From Massilia aquatica (GTDB taxonomy: Bacteria; Pseudomonadota; Gammaproteobacteria; Burkholderiales; Burkholderiaceae_D), in assembly GCF_011682045.1 (NCBI RefSeq), contig NZ_VVIW01000003.1, positions 310,001 to 374,000 of the forward strand: a stretch of DNA of 64,000 nucleotides, read 5' to 3'. Of this stretch, positions 25,196 to 33,879 are shown piece after piece; position 1 is the stretch's first letter; each line of letters opens with the position of its first letter. The notes under the pieces were generated by a model. It saw only the letters and a program-made list of their open reading frames with translations, was not told the DNA's origin and did no database searches. A program made the translations under genes and the position numbers.

Positions 25196-25867
25196 TCAGT
25201 AACTGTCCGGTAAGGCCTGGAATACGGTGTCACCGCTGAACCAGCGGTCTTCCGCTTTCTCATCCGTAAGTGCAACCCAAAGCGCTTGACCCAACTCGTG
25301 GCTGTCGTTTGGAAATTTGGCTTGCCCGTATCCCTCATTGGCTCCAACTACTATCGCAGCAATATTAGAAACCATCTGTTCATCTTCCGGAGCATCCGTA
25401 CCAGGTCTACGGCAAGCCTCGACATCAAGTGAATTTAGCTTTCGACACATGCTGGGGCGAATATCATAGACGGAGCAGCGGCCATCCTTGAGCAGGGCGC
25501 ACGGCCTGTCGTATCTTCCCATGTTGAGCCCGTTGGCATACGATGCCTGCGCGGATATCTTTTTAAGCTGGATTTCGAAATCCTGTTTTGGTTGTTTCCG
25601 CAACTCGCGAGCTATTAGAAATACTTCAGGCGGTACAACTTCCACTCGGAGCGAACAACAGAAGTTACAGCCTGACGTACAATCAAATTGTAGACCCCGC
25701 TCCTTGGCCCGGACCACTTGTGTATCAACTTGACTATACAGGTTACGTACTAGATTGATTGCAAATGTCTTATTGCGAGTCATACGCAGTTGCTGGCGAT
25801 ATTTTTTTGCTTGTGACTCTCTAGTGCTATTCAGTCTGTCGCGTTCGTCGTCGGTCAAATCAAACAT
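25196..25867 (-). CDS. YkgJ-family cysteine-cluster protein (putative metal-chelating), island gene
   Basis: 223 aa with GAGGA 4 nt before the ATG. It has the cysteine cluster of the YkgJ/UPF0153 family: C63, C67, C70, C71, then C123, C131, C141, and C152, within FDCTSGCNFCCSLRVEV and RCSVYDIRPSMCR. Family members are annotated as zinc- or iron-chelating; the biochemical role is not established. The N-terminal ~55 residues are helical and charged, longer than in minimal YkgJ proteins. Codon usage is less GC-biased than in chromosomal neighbours, consistent with its place in the insert. Confidence 0.85.
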   Translation of the reverse strand: MFDLTDDERDRLNSTRESQAKKYRQQLRMTRNKTFAINLVRNLYSQVDTQVVRAKERGLQFDCTSGCNFCCSLRVEVVPPEVFLIARELRKQPKQDFEIQLKKISAQASYANGLNMGRYDRPCALLKDGRCSVYDIRPSMCRKLNSLDVEACRRPGTDAPEDEQMVSNIAAIVVGANEGYGQAKFPNDSHELGQALWVALTDEKAEDRWFSGDTVFQALPDSY

Positions 25868-26013
25868 ATTTTCCTCGAACTATTCTGGGAAGTGCCGTAC
25901 CCCAGTTGCCCTCATCCACAATGCTGACCAGCGATTAGCCGGTTGCTTGTCACTTTTCGTTTGCGCCTGTCGTAGCCTAGCTGTTTTTAGCATATTTTCC
26001 TCTCAGGATCACC

Positions 26014-26406
26014 TTACTTGGGTCTGGGCCGGTTGTGGAGTGCTTTCACGCCACCTAATTCTTGTACGAGCTGGGCCGCTCCAAACGCCACAGTGAACAA
26101 CGGCTTGTCAGAGCAAAACTTGTCGAGATACGCATTGATGGTGGGAAAGTCGGGCACGTCAACTTCCAGTTTTCGGGCTCTATCGGTCTGGTAGTAGTTG
26201 TATGAGGCAATAAACGACGCAACCCACTGTTCGTAGAGCACAACCATGGTCGAGTTTTCGCGTCTAGCCTCGATCCACTTACCGCAACCGTGTTGCCCCA
26301 CACCTCTAATTTGCCAAACTTCCCCCTCATTTGCTCGAGCGGTCATAGTTGAAAAAACCGATATTGCAACGACAAGGACATGGAGGAACAACCGGGTGGC
26401 TTTCAT
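26014..26406 (-). CDS. Small exported protein (130 aa), island gene
   Basis: 130 aa from the ATG at 26406. A clear signal peptide (MKATRLFLHVLVVAISVFST, cut near TARA/NEG) predicts a periplasmic protein of ~105 residues. The pattern GCGKWIEAR...YEQWVASFIASYNYY...FCSDKPL...GAAQLVQEL matches a widespread family of small proteobacterial exported proteins with a (S)CGxW...W..GfxSgYN...C...PL signature and unknown function. The paired cysteines C50-region and FCSD probably form a disulfide. Starts 13 nt after a truncated ORF (26420–26668). SD weak. Confidence 0.7.
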   Translation of the reverse strand: MKATRLFLHVLVVAISVFSTMTARANEGEVWQIRGVGQHGCGKWIEARRENSTMVVLYEQWVASFIASYNYYQTDRARKLEVDVPDFPTINAYLDKFCSDKPLFTVAFGAAQLVQELGGVKALHNRPRPK

Positions 26407-26419
26407 AGTTTTACGATCT

Positions 26420-26668
26420 TCAGCGGGCCGTGGCCCAGGTGTTATAGCAGTTCTTGAGATACTGTTGGGGCGCTGGCATCGGATGTGAATTGCCTGGCTT
26501 TGTTTTGCGCTCATGACCGCGATACGCCTTCTGAATCCGCTCCCAATCCTTTGGGTACAACTCTATGAACTTTTCGGCAAACTCATCTTGAGAGAAGCCA
26601 GGCGCAAGCGCCGCCGCGACTGCTGCGACCTTCTCGTCTTTTTCAAAATTACGCTCATGGTCGTTTTT
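26420..26668 (-). pseudogene. 5'-truncated ORF remnant upstream of the small exported protein
   Basis: An 82-codon frame on the minus strand ends at TGA 26420–26422. It reads as protein (ALAPGFSQDEFAEKFIELYP, then GHERKTKPGNSHPMPAPQQY) but has no plausible start: a TAG at 26669–26671 precedes it, and the first in-frame Met is near the C-terminus. It therefore looks like the 3' end of a gene whose 5' part was lost, or a frameshifted gene. I do not know the family. Confidence 0.5.
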
Positions 26669-26747
26669 CTAAAAGGTGGGCGTCCCCAAGTGTACGACTG
26701 TTTACCTGATTGCAACCATTCTTACAGGGTAACGCGACGAAATATTT

Positions 26748-26780
26748 GTGAACGCGTGATTACAGCCCTAATCACGCGTT
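26748..26780. repeat. Island hairpin repeat, copy 3
   Basis: GTGAACGCGTGATTA, CAGCCC, TAATCACGCGTT; the stem AACGCGTGATTA/TAATCACGCGTT is 12 bp and perfect. It shares GTGAACGyGTGATTA with copies 1 and 2, while the other arm changes in step and keeps pairing. It lies upstream of the gene remnant, 122 bp from the right direct repeat. Confidence 0.65.
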
Positions 26781-26902
26781 GCAAACGCCGGCGACGCGCG
26801 TACTTCGGCACTGCGCCGGATAACCGGCAGCGCCGCACACGATGCGCGATCTTACTTCGCCAAAAGTGACATTCTGGGGAGGGATGCGCTTGTAGCGGAA
26901 AC

Positions 26903-26930
26903 GAAAAAGGGCGATGCCTGCGCACCGCCC
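26903..26930 (-). terminator. Right copy of 28-bp direct repeat; terminator of the receptor at 26959
   Basis: On the minus strand, stem GGGCGGTGC / GCATCGCCC (one G·U), loop GCAG, followed by TTTTTCG, 29 bp after the receptor stop. Identical over 28 bp to 23316–23343. Confidence 0.85.
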
Positions 26931-26958
26931 CCGGTCATGCGTTCGCTACACGTTCAGA

Positions 26959-29751
26959 CTAGAACTGGTAACGCGCGCCCGCCTTGAAGTAGCGGCCGAT
27001 AGCGCCGGACGCGTCCATCGGGTTGTAGCTCATGCCGCCGTAGGTCAGTGGATCGAGCGGTGCGACCTTGTCGAACAGGTTGTTGACCGAACCGAACAGC
27101 TGGAAGTTCTTCGACAGGTTGTAGCGCACCGACAGGTCGGTCGCGGTGAACGAGGCCAGGGTGCATTCCGGGTTCGGGGCCAGGGCGCCGTTGGCGAACT
27201 TGGAGGCGCACAGGTCGCCTTCGAACTGCACGTTCTTCATCTTCGAACGGTAGTTGGTGGTCAAGGTCAGGTTCAGGTCGTTCCAGTCCCAGCCCGCCAC
27301 GAAGCTGATCTTCTGCTTCGGCGTACCGGCGCAGTTGGAGGTGTCGCAGTTGCCGTGGGTGCCGGCGTACTGGTACTTGACGGTGGCCGACTCGGCCCGG
27401 ATCCACGAATCGATGTAGGTCCAGGTCAGGCCCAGGTTGGCGCGGCCGTAGTCGCCGAGGCGGAACTTCTGCTTGATGTCGACGTCGACGCCCTTGATTT
27501 CGGTGAAGCTCGAATTGCGGTAAGGCGCATTCGAAATCAGGATGGTGCCGGTGTTCGGAATGGCCACGCCGCCGACCACCAGGTTGTTGTCGGCGCGCAC
27601 CGCGGTCGGCAGGGCCGCCGCTTCGTTGTACGGCAGCGGATTGATCTCGTCGCTGCGCTTGATCTTCCACAGGTCGACCGACAGGCTGGTGTCGTTGAGC
27701 GGATCCCAGACCATGCCGAGCGTCATGCCCTTCGAGGTTTCCGGTTTCAGGGCCGGGTTGCCGACCTTGACCGCGGCCAGCGAGATCGAGCAATCGGTGG
27801 CGCTGCCGCCGCCGGCTGCCGGCGTGCCGCCAGGGCAACGGATTGGATCGCGCGTGGTGGCGGTGCCGGTCGAACGCGACGAGGCGCTCGCTTCAGCCGC
27901 GCCCGGTGCGCGGAAGCCTTCCGAGTAAGTGCCGCGCAGGGCGAAGCTCTTGACCGGGGTCCACTTGGCGCCGAATTTTGGCGTGGTCGAGGAGAAGTTG
28001 GTGTACTTGTCGTAACGCAGCGCGCCCGACAGTTCCACCGACTTGATGATCGGCGCGGCAACTTCGACGAACACGGCCGAGATTTTCTCTTCGCCCTTGG
28101 CCGCCACGTAGGACGAGTTGATGGAGCCGTCTTCGGTGCCCGAGAGCGATGGATTGTCGAGTTTTTCGCGGCGGTGTTCGGCGCCCACGGCCAGGCCCAT
28201 GGCGCCGCCCGGCAGCTGGAACAGTTCGCGCGAGGCTTTGAAGTCAATCACGTCGAGCTTGGTGGTGGAATGCGAGGTGGCGGTGCGCACCATGGCCTGG
28301 TACAGCGAGGCCGGATTCTTGCCGGCCTGCTCACCGATGTAGTACGGGAAGTACTGGCTGGCCGGGTTGCCCAGCGCCGCCTGCACCACGCGCAGGTTCA
28401 GCATGTTGCTGTACAAGAGGTCGAGTTTCGATTCCGAATGCACGTAGGCGGTGTCGAAATCCCAGCCCATGGCCGCGCCCTTGGCGCCGATCACCAGGCG
28501 GTTGAATTCATTGTTGACCGAACGCTCGCTCGGGCCCACGTCAAAGGCCGAATAGCGCACGCGCACCGGCACGCCGTACGGGTTTTGCGGGTGGTTGGCG
28601 GCCAGTTGCATGGTCGTGCCCACGCCCGAACCCCAGTTGGTCACGCCGGTCGGATTGCCGGCCGATGGTGGACCGGCATAGGTACGCGTGATTTCGCCCG
28701 GAACCAGGGTGAACGAGGTGTCGCGCTTGGAGTAGCCGACTTCGCCGTAGACTTGCAGGTCGTCGTTGATCTTCTTGCTCACGCGCGAGTACAGGTTCAG
28801 GCCGTCGACCTGCGGCTGCATCGAGCGGAACTGGTCGTGGTGCCACAGGCAGCCGCCTTGCGGATCGCTGTTCTTGGTTTGCGACAGGGCCGCGCAGCCC
28901 GGCAGCGACACATAGGTGTTGTTGGCCGGGTTGCGGATCGAGCCGGTCGGGCTGGCGCCGGTGTTGTTGCTGCCCGCCAGGTAGCCGGAAGCGAACTGGG
29001 TATCCATCGCGTAGCCGTACGGGCGCAGGTCGCCATGGCCGATCCAGCCGCGCTCGGCGCGGTCTTTGTTTTTCAATTCGTTGTTGGTGTAGTACTCGGC
29101 GTTGACCAGCACGTTGTAGCCGTCGGCTTCCAGGTTGCCCTTGCCCCAGGTCAGCGAGCCCTTGGCCATTTCGCCGTCCTTGTATTTGGACTGGCCGATC
29201 GTGCCCTTGGCGATCAGGCCCGTGAAATCCTTGCGCAGGATGATGTTCACCACGCCGGCGATCGCGTCCGCGCCGTAGGTCGAGGAAGCGCCGTCTTTCA
29301 GCACTTCGATGCGCTCGACCGCTTCCATCGGGATGGTCGACAGGTCGGTGAAGCTCTTCTGGCCATCGTCGGCGCGCGCGAACGGCGCCATGCGGCGGCC
29401 GTTGAGCAGCACCAGGGTCGAGGTGGCGCCGAGGCCGCGCAGCGAGATCGCGGTCGAACCGGCGGCAAAACCGTTGCCGAAGCCGGTTGGCAGCGAACCG
29501 GCGCCATCGGCGGTCAGGGTCTGGAGGTATTCGGCGACCGTGCCCTTGCCGGACTTGGCCATGTCTTGCGCGGTGATGACCTGGACCGGGGAAGCAGTTT
29601 CGGCGGTAGCACGTTTGATGCTCGAGCCGGTGACTTCGACCCGTTGGATCGGTGCCGACGGGTCTTGCGCCATGGCCGGTGCGGCCAGGGTGAATGCTGC
29701 CGAAGCGAGCGCCACAGAGACGGCGTGCGCCATTACGGTTTTTCTAAACAT
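26959..29751 (-). CDS. TonB-dependent outer-membrane receptor (subfamily B)
   Basis: 930 aa; GGAG lies 6 nt before the ATG. Signal peptide ending AMAQ, TonB-box-like QRVEVTGSSIKR, plug with STLVLLNGRRMAPFARADDGQ and IEVLKDGASSTYGADAIAGVVN, barrel ending AGARYQF. It is the paralogue of the receptor at 6338–9187: both have GTHGNCD..NC.GTP, DPI/LRC loops and APLDPLTYGG/A.SYNP near the end. Stand-alone gene followed by the 28-bp terminator repeat into whose duplicate the island is placed. Ligand unknown. Confidence 0.95.
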   Translation of the reverse strand: MFRKTVMAHAVSVALASAAFTLAAPAMAQDPSAPIQRVEVTGSSIKRATAETASPVQVITAQDMAKSGKGTVAEYLQTLTADGAGSLPTGFGNGFAAGSTAISLRGLGATSTLVLLNGRRMAPFARADDGQKSFTDLSTIPMEAVERIEVLKDGASSTYGADAIAGVVNIILRKDFTGLIAKGTIGQSKYKDGEMAKGSLTWGKGNLEADGYNVLVNAEYYTNNELKNKDRAERGWIGHGDLRPYGYAMDTQFASGYLAGSNNTGASPTGSIRNPANNTYVSLPGCAALSQTKNSDPQGGCLWHHDQFRSMQPQVDGLNLYSRVSKKINDDLQVYGEVGYSKRDTSFTLVPGEITRTYAGPPSAGNPTGVTNWGSGVGTTMQLAANHPQNPYGVPVRVRYSAFDVGPSERSVNNEFNRLVIGAKGAAMGWDFDTAYVHSESKLDLLYSNMLNLRVVQAALGNPASQYFPYYIGEQAGKNPASLYQAMVRTATSHSTTKLDVIDFKASRELFQLPGGAMGLAVGAEHRREKLDNPSLSGTEDGSINSSYVAAKGEEKISAVFVEVAAPIIKSVELSGALRYDKYTNFSSTTPKFGAKWTPVKSFALRGTYSEGFRAPGAAEASASSRSTGTATTRDPIRCPGGTPAAGGGSATDCSISLAAVKVGNPALKPETSKGMTLGMVWDPLNDTSLSVDLWKIKRSDEINPLPYNEAAALPTAVRADNNLVVGGVAIPNTGTILISNAPYRNSSFTEIKGVDVDIKQKFRLGDYGRANLGLTWTYIDSWIRAESATVKYQYAGTHGNCDTSNCAGTPKQKISFVAGWDWNDLNLTLTTNYRSKMKNVQFEGDLCASKFANGALAPNPECTLASFTATDLSVRYNLSKNFQLFGSVNNLFDKVAPLDPLTYGGMSYNPMDASGAIGRYFKAGARYQF

Positions 29752-30159
29752 GTGTAACTCCAGAGGGTATCAATGTTAAAAACTTCTATATCTGCATGCA
29801 TATTTCGCTTTCCGCCCGCTTCCCAGCACAGGCTTGCTGAGATGGGCGCAATATGCATGGTGTCTCTCGTTTTCTTGTGAAATAGTTGGTGAGAACATTT
29901 TCCAAGCGCACACATCTCAACACTGGAATGTCGGACTGTCAATGTACACGCGGTACGCTTTGGCAGCGAAACAACAGTTTCCCGACGCTACAAATTTGCA
30001 CTTGAATTTGTCTCCGTTGTCTGCCGTCAACAAAGATTATTTTCGGCATGACAGCGCCGGCATGCTGCGCCGGGTGCCCCGCGCCGGGCCAAAATGCGCT
30101 ATCGTCATGGCCTGCCGAACAACCCGCCACGCCGACCAGGAAGGATCCCGCCGCACCTC
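29752..30159. other. Intergenic region between divergent receptor and ABC transporter
   Basis: About 400 bp, AT-richer than the genes, holding the unplaced promoters of the leftward receptor and the rightward ABC transporter. No repeat, RNA gene or convincing ORF is visible. AGGAAGGA lies 14 nt before the transporter start at 30160. Confidence 0.5.
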
Positions 30160-31098
30160 ATGCTTGCCTACATCCTGCGCCGCCTGTGGCAGATGCTGCC
30201 CACCATGGCCGGCGTCGTGCTGCTGGTGTTTATACTGTTTAACTGGATTGGCGGCGATCCGGCGTATCTGCTCGCCGGCAAGATGTCCGATGCCGCCGAC
30301 ATCGAGAACATCCGGCGCCAGCTCGGCACCGACCAGCCGATGCATGTGCAGCTGTGGATCTTCGTCAAGCAGATCCTCACCGTCGATTTCGGCAACGCCT
30401 GGAGCACGGGCGAACCGGTCGCGCGCATCATCGCCAGCCGGCTGGGGCCGTCGCTGACCGTGCTGATTCCCCTGACCGTGCTCGACACCACGATCGGCAT
30501 CGCGCTGGCGCTGGCCGTGGCCTTCGTGCGCGGCTCGCTGACCGACCGCGCGGTCATGCTGGCCTGCACGGTCGGCATGTCGGTCAGTATTCTGGTGTAC
30601 ATCATCGCCTTCCAGTACGGGCTGGCCTACAAGCTCGGGCTGTTTCCGGTGCAGGGCTGGGGCAGCGCTCCGGGCGAGAACCTGCTGCGCTATGCGGCAC
30701 TGCCGGTGCTGATCGGGCTGGCGGTGTCGATCGCGCCGACCCTGCGCCTGTACCGCAGTTTCGTGCTCGACGAAGTGCAGCAGGATTACGTGCGCACGGC
30801 GCGCGCGAAAGGCTTGCCCGAACGCCGCATCATGTGGGTGCACGTGCTGCGCAATGCCGCCATTCCGATCATCACGCACGTGATGGCGAACCTGCCGGCG
30901 CTGTTGATCGGCGCGTTCTTGCTGGAACGCTTTTTCGGCATTCCCGGGATCGGGCGCGAAGTGATTCTGGCGGTCGAGCGCAGCGATTTTCCGGTGATCA
31001 AAGCCATTACCGTGTACGTGGCGGCCGCCACTATGGTGTTCAACCTGCTGGCCGACCTGCTGTACCAGGCGGTCGATCCGCGCGTGCGGCTCGCATGA
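30160..31098 (+). CDS. Peptide/nickel-type ABC transporter permease (OppB/DppB family)
   Basis: 312 aa from the ATG at 30160 (MLAYILRRLWQMLPTMAG..., the usual N-terminal membrane helix of this family). Six membrane helices are expected. The coupling-loop signature is DYVRTARAKGLPERRIMWVHVLRNAAIP, which contacts the ATPase, and the C-terminal GIGREVILAVERSDFPVIKA is conserved. It forms the inner-membrane channel with the next permease, whose start overlaps its stop by 4 nt (ATGA). No substrate-binding protein is encoded nearby. Substrate (peptide-like or other) cannot be fixed. Confidence 0.93.
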   Translation: MLAYILRRLWQMLPTMAGVVLLVFILFNWIGGDPAYLLAGKMSDAADIENIRRQLGTDQPMHVQLWIFVKQILTVDFGNAWSTGEPVARIIASRLGPSLTVLIPLTVLDTTIGIALALAVAFVRGSLTDRAVMLACTVGMSVSILVYIIAFQYGLAYKLGLFPVQGWGSAPGENLLRYAALPVLIGLAVSIAPTLRLYRSFVLDEVQQDYVRTARAKGLPERRIMWVHVLRNAAIPIITHVMANLPALLIGAFLLERFFGIPGIGREVILAVERSDFPVIKAITVYVAAATMVFNLLADLLYQAVDPRVRLA

Positions 31099-32123
31099 TG
31101 ACGGCCGCGAATTTGCACCCCGCCCCGGCGGGCCTGTGGACCCTGGCCCTGCGCCGCCTGCGCGCCGACCGCGTGGCGATGGCGGCGCTGGCGGTGGTGG
31201 CGCTGTTCCTGGCGCTGCTGGTCTTGTCCGGCACCGGCCTGGTCGCCGCCGGCTGGGAGAAAGAGGTGGCCGTCACCTACGCGCCGCCATCGTTCATCGG
31301 CGCCGATACGCCGATGGGCGAGGGCGCCGGCGCGGCGCGCAGCGGGCCGCCGCCCGCGAATGCCTTCGATCCGCTGGCCGGCGACATCGCCGCCATCATC
31401 GACGCCCAGGGCGAGGCGATCACCGCGCCGCCGCCGCCGCGCCTGGCCACCTTGCCGTTCGGCGCCGACAAATGGGGCCACGACGTCCTGCTCAAGACCA
31501 TCAAGGGCGGCGAAACCTCGATCGTGGTCGGGCTGGCGGCGGCATTCATCGCGGTGGCGCTGGGGACCTTGTTCGGCGCCTTGTCCGGCTACTTCGGCGG
31601 CGTGGTCGACGACCTGTTCAACTGGTTCTACAGCGTGTTCACCTCGATCCCGTCGATCCTGATGATCCTCGCGGTGGCGGCCGTGCTGCAGCACAAGGGC
31701 GTGGCGACCATCGTGCTCATTCTCGGGCTGACCGGCTGGACCGGGCCGTACCGCCTGATCCGCGCCGAATACATGAAGCACAAGGGGCGCGAATACGTGC
31801 TGGCGGCCGACGCCATTGGCGCCTCGCACTGGCGCAAGATGTTCTCGCATATTTTCCCCAACGTCAGCCATGTGGCGCTGGTGCAGCTGTCGATCCTGGC
31901 GGTCGGTTTCATCAAGGCCGAAGTGATTTTGAGTTTTCTCGGCTTCGGCGTGCCGGTCGGCGTGGTCTCGTGGGGCAGCATGCTGAACGAAGCGCAGAAC
32001 GAACTGATCCTCGGTAAATGGTGGCAGCTCAGCGCCGCCGCCAGCGCCATGGCGCTGCTGGTGACGGCATTCTCGCTGTTCACCGATGCGCTGCGCGATG
32101 CGCTCGATCCGAAACTCAAGTAG
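31095..32123 (+). CDS. Peptide-type ABC transporter permease (OppC/DppC family)
   Basis: 342 aa, ATG overlapping the preceding TGA. An N-terminal membrane helix (VAMAALAVVALFLALLVL) is followed by a large ~100-residue periplasmic segment rich in Ala/Pro, then PFGADKWGHDVLLKTIKGG and the permease core with the coupling loop YVLAADAIGASHWRKMFSHIFPN. The HDVL/GRDVL-type motif and the ending FTDALRDALDPKLK are typical of DppC. The periplasmic insert is longer than in E. coli DppC. Second channel subunit of the transporter. Confidence 0.93.
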   Translation: MMTAANLHPAPAGLWTLALRRLRADRVAMAALAVVALFLALLVLSGTGLVAAGWEKEVAVTYAPPSFIGADTPMGEGAGAARSGPPPANAFDPLAGDIAAIIDAQGEAITAPPPPRLATLPFGADKWGHDVLLKTIKGGETSIVVGLAAAFIAVALGTLFGALSGYFGGVVDDLFNWFYSVFTSIPSILMILAVAAVLQHKGVATIVLILGLTGWTGPYRLIRAEYMKHKGREYVLAADAIGASHWRKMFSHIFPNVSHVALVQLSILAVGFIKAEVILSFLGFGVPVGVVSWGSMLNEAQNELILGKWWQLSAAASAMALLVTAFSLFTDALRDALDPKLK

Positions 32124-32132
32124 AAGGCTTGC

Positions 32133-33797
32133 ATGCTGCTTCAAGTAGACAATTTGCGCATTGCCTTTCGCCTCGACAAGCACAGCACGGTCGAGGCGGT
32201 GCGCGGCGTGACGTTTTCGGTGCCGCGCAATGCCACCGTGGCGCTGGTGGGCGAGTCCGGCAGCGGCAAGTCGGTCAGCTCGCTGGCGGTGATGGGCTTG
32301 CTGGTGCCGGAGACCAGCATCATCGACCCGGCCTCGCGCATCGTGTTCGATGGGGTCGAGCTGCTGGCCTTGGCGCGCGCCGAGCGGCGCCGCCTGTGCG
32401 GCAAGCGGATCGCGATGATCTTCCAGGAGCCGATGTCGTCGCTCAATCCGGTGCTCACGGTCGGCTACCAGATCGGCGAAGTGCTGCGCCTGCACATGGG
32501 CATGACTGCGCGGCAGGCGAGGGCGCGCACCCTGGCGCTGCTGGACGACGTCGGCATGCCGGACCCGGCGCGCAAGATCGACGCCTACCCCGGCCAGCTG
32601 TCGGGCGGGCAGCAGCAGCGCGTGATGATCGCCATGGCGATTGCCTGCGAGCCGGCGCTCTTGATCGCCGACGAGCCGACCACCGCGCTCGACGTCACCA
32701 TCCAGAAGCAGATCATGGCGCTGATTGCCAGGTTGCAGAAGGAGCGCGCCATGTCGGTGCTGTTCATCACGCACGACCTGGGGCTGGTCAGCGAGATCGC
32801 CGATCAGGTGATCGTGATGCGCCATGGCGAAGTGCGCGAGCAGGGCCTGGTGCGCCAGGTGCTCGACCATCCGGCGGACGCGTACACCCGTGCCTTGCTG
32901 CACTGCCGCCCGCGCCTGGACCAGCGTCCGCTGCGCCTGCCGGTGCTGGAAGATTATCTCGACGGGCGCGAGCCGGCCGCCGGCGCCCAGCGCGTGCGCG
33001 GCTACGCGGCCGGGGACGAGGAGGTGCTGGTGGTGCGCAAGCTGAGCAAGAGTTTTTATGCGCGCGAGGGGCTGTTCGGCAAGCGCGAAATGCGCGCCGT
33101 GAGCGACGTCTCGTTTACGCTCGCGCGCGGCAAGACGCTGGGCGTGGTGGGTGAATCGGGCTCGGGCAAGACCACGGTCGGACTGACCTTGCTGCGCCTG
33201 CATCAAGCGAGCGGCGGTACGGCGATATTCGACGGCAAAGACCTGATCGGCATGGCGGCGCGCGATTTCCTGCCCTATAAACGGCGCATCCAGATCGTGT
33301 TCCAGAACCCGTACGCCTCGCTCAATCCGCGTTTTACGGTGGGGCAGATCCTGCTCGAACCAATGCGCATCCACCGCATCGGCGCGACGGATGGCGAACG
33401 TACCGCCATGGCGCTGCAACTGCTGGGCAAGGTGGGACTGCCGGCGCACGCCATGCGGCGCTATCCGCACGAGTTTTCGGGCGGGCAGCGCCAGCGCATC
33501 GCCATTGCCCGCTGCCTGACCATGCGGCCCGAGATCCTGGTGTGCGACGAATCGGTGTCGGCGCTGGACGTGTCGGTGCAGGCGCAGGTGCTCAACCTGC
33601 TGCAGGACTTGCAGGACGAATATCGCATGAGCTACATCTTCATTTCGCACGACCTCTCGGTGGTCAAGTACATGGCCGACCGGGTGATGGTGATGCGCGC
33701 CGGCGAGGTGGTCGAGATGGCTGACTCGGACGAGCTGTACCGCAATCCGCGGCATCCCTACACCCAGGCCCTGCTGGCGGCGATTCCGCGCACCTGA
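32133..33797 (+). CDS. Dual ATP-binding protein of a peptide-type ABC transporter (DppD-DppF fusion type)
   Basis: 554 aa with two complete nucleotide-binding domains, so one gene supplies both ATPases. Domain 1: Walker A GESGSGKS (40–47), Q-loop [10 protein letters not shown], signature LSGGQQQR, Walker [10 protein letters not shown]. Domain 2: Walker A GESGSGKT (from residue 340), [24 protein letters not shown]. The second Walker B region has CDES, the common DppF-like variant. AGAAGG lies 5 nt before the ATG, 9 nt after the permease stop. Layout resembles YejBEF or GsiA systems; the missing periplasmic binding protein must be elsewhere. Confidence 0.94.
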   Translation: MLLQVDNLRIAFRLDKHSTVEAVRGVTFSVPRNATVALVGESGSGKSVSSLAVMGLLVPETSIIDPASRIVFDGVELLALARAERRRLCGKRIAMIFQEPMSSLNPVLTVGYQIGEVLRLHMGMTARQARARTLALLDDVGMPDPARKIDAYPGQLSGGQQQRVMIAMAIACEPALLIADEPTTALDVTIQKQIMALIARLQKERAMSVLFITHDLGLVSEIADQVIVMRHGEVREQGLVRQVLDHPADAYTRALLHCRPRLDQRPLRLPVLEDYLDGREPAAGAQRVRGYAAGDEEVLVVRKLSKSFYAREGLFGKREMRAVSDVSFTLARGKTLGVVGESGSGKTTVGLTLLRLHQASGGTAIFDGKDLIGMAARDFLPYKRRIQIVFQNPYASLNPRFTVGQILLEPMRIHRIGATDGERTAMALQLLGKVGLPAHAMRRYPHEFSGGQRQRIAIARCLTMRPEILVCDESVSALDVSVQAQVLNLLQDLQDEYRMSYIFISHDLSVVKYMADRVMVMRAGEVVEMADSDELYRNPRHPYTQALLAAIPRT

Positions 33798-33879
33798 ACC
33801 CGGCGGCGGTGCCACAGCCCCGGGCCGCAATACCACCTTTGGGGGAGAGCCGCGCCGCGTTTTCGGATAAGATAGCGGC

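Larger units (their letters stand above)
23316..26930. mobile_element. Putative inserted genomic island bounded by 28-bp direct repeats
   Basis: About 3.6 kb between perfect 28-bp direct repeats that contain a terminator. The interior is visibly richer in A+T than the ~65% GC flanks. All its credible genes face left: a coiled-coil membrane protein, a 77-aa cysteine protein, a YkgJ-type cysteine-cluster protein, a small exported protein and a gene remnant. Three related hairpins (23371, 24739, 26748) occur only here. No integrase, transposase or recombinase gene is visible, so it would need trans mobilisation or is a relic. The repeat leaves the receptor at 26959–29751 with an intact terminator. 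Confidence 0.55.

Noticed and set aside
23371-26780. The three hairpins as integron attC sites
   Set aside because: They lack the RYYYAAC/GTTRRRY core boxes and no integron integrase is present.
26513-26869. A 118-codon rightward frame in the island
   Set aside because: It crosses the perfect hairpin at 26748 and opposes the remnant frame, which reads more like protein.
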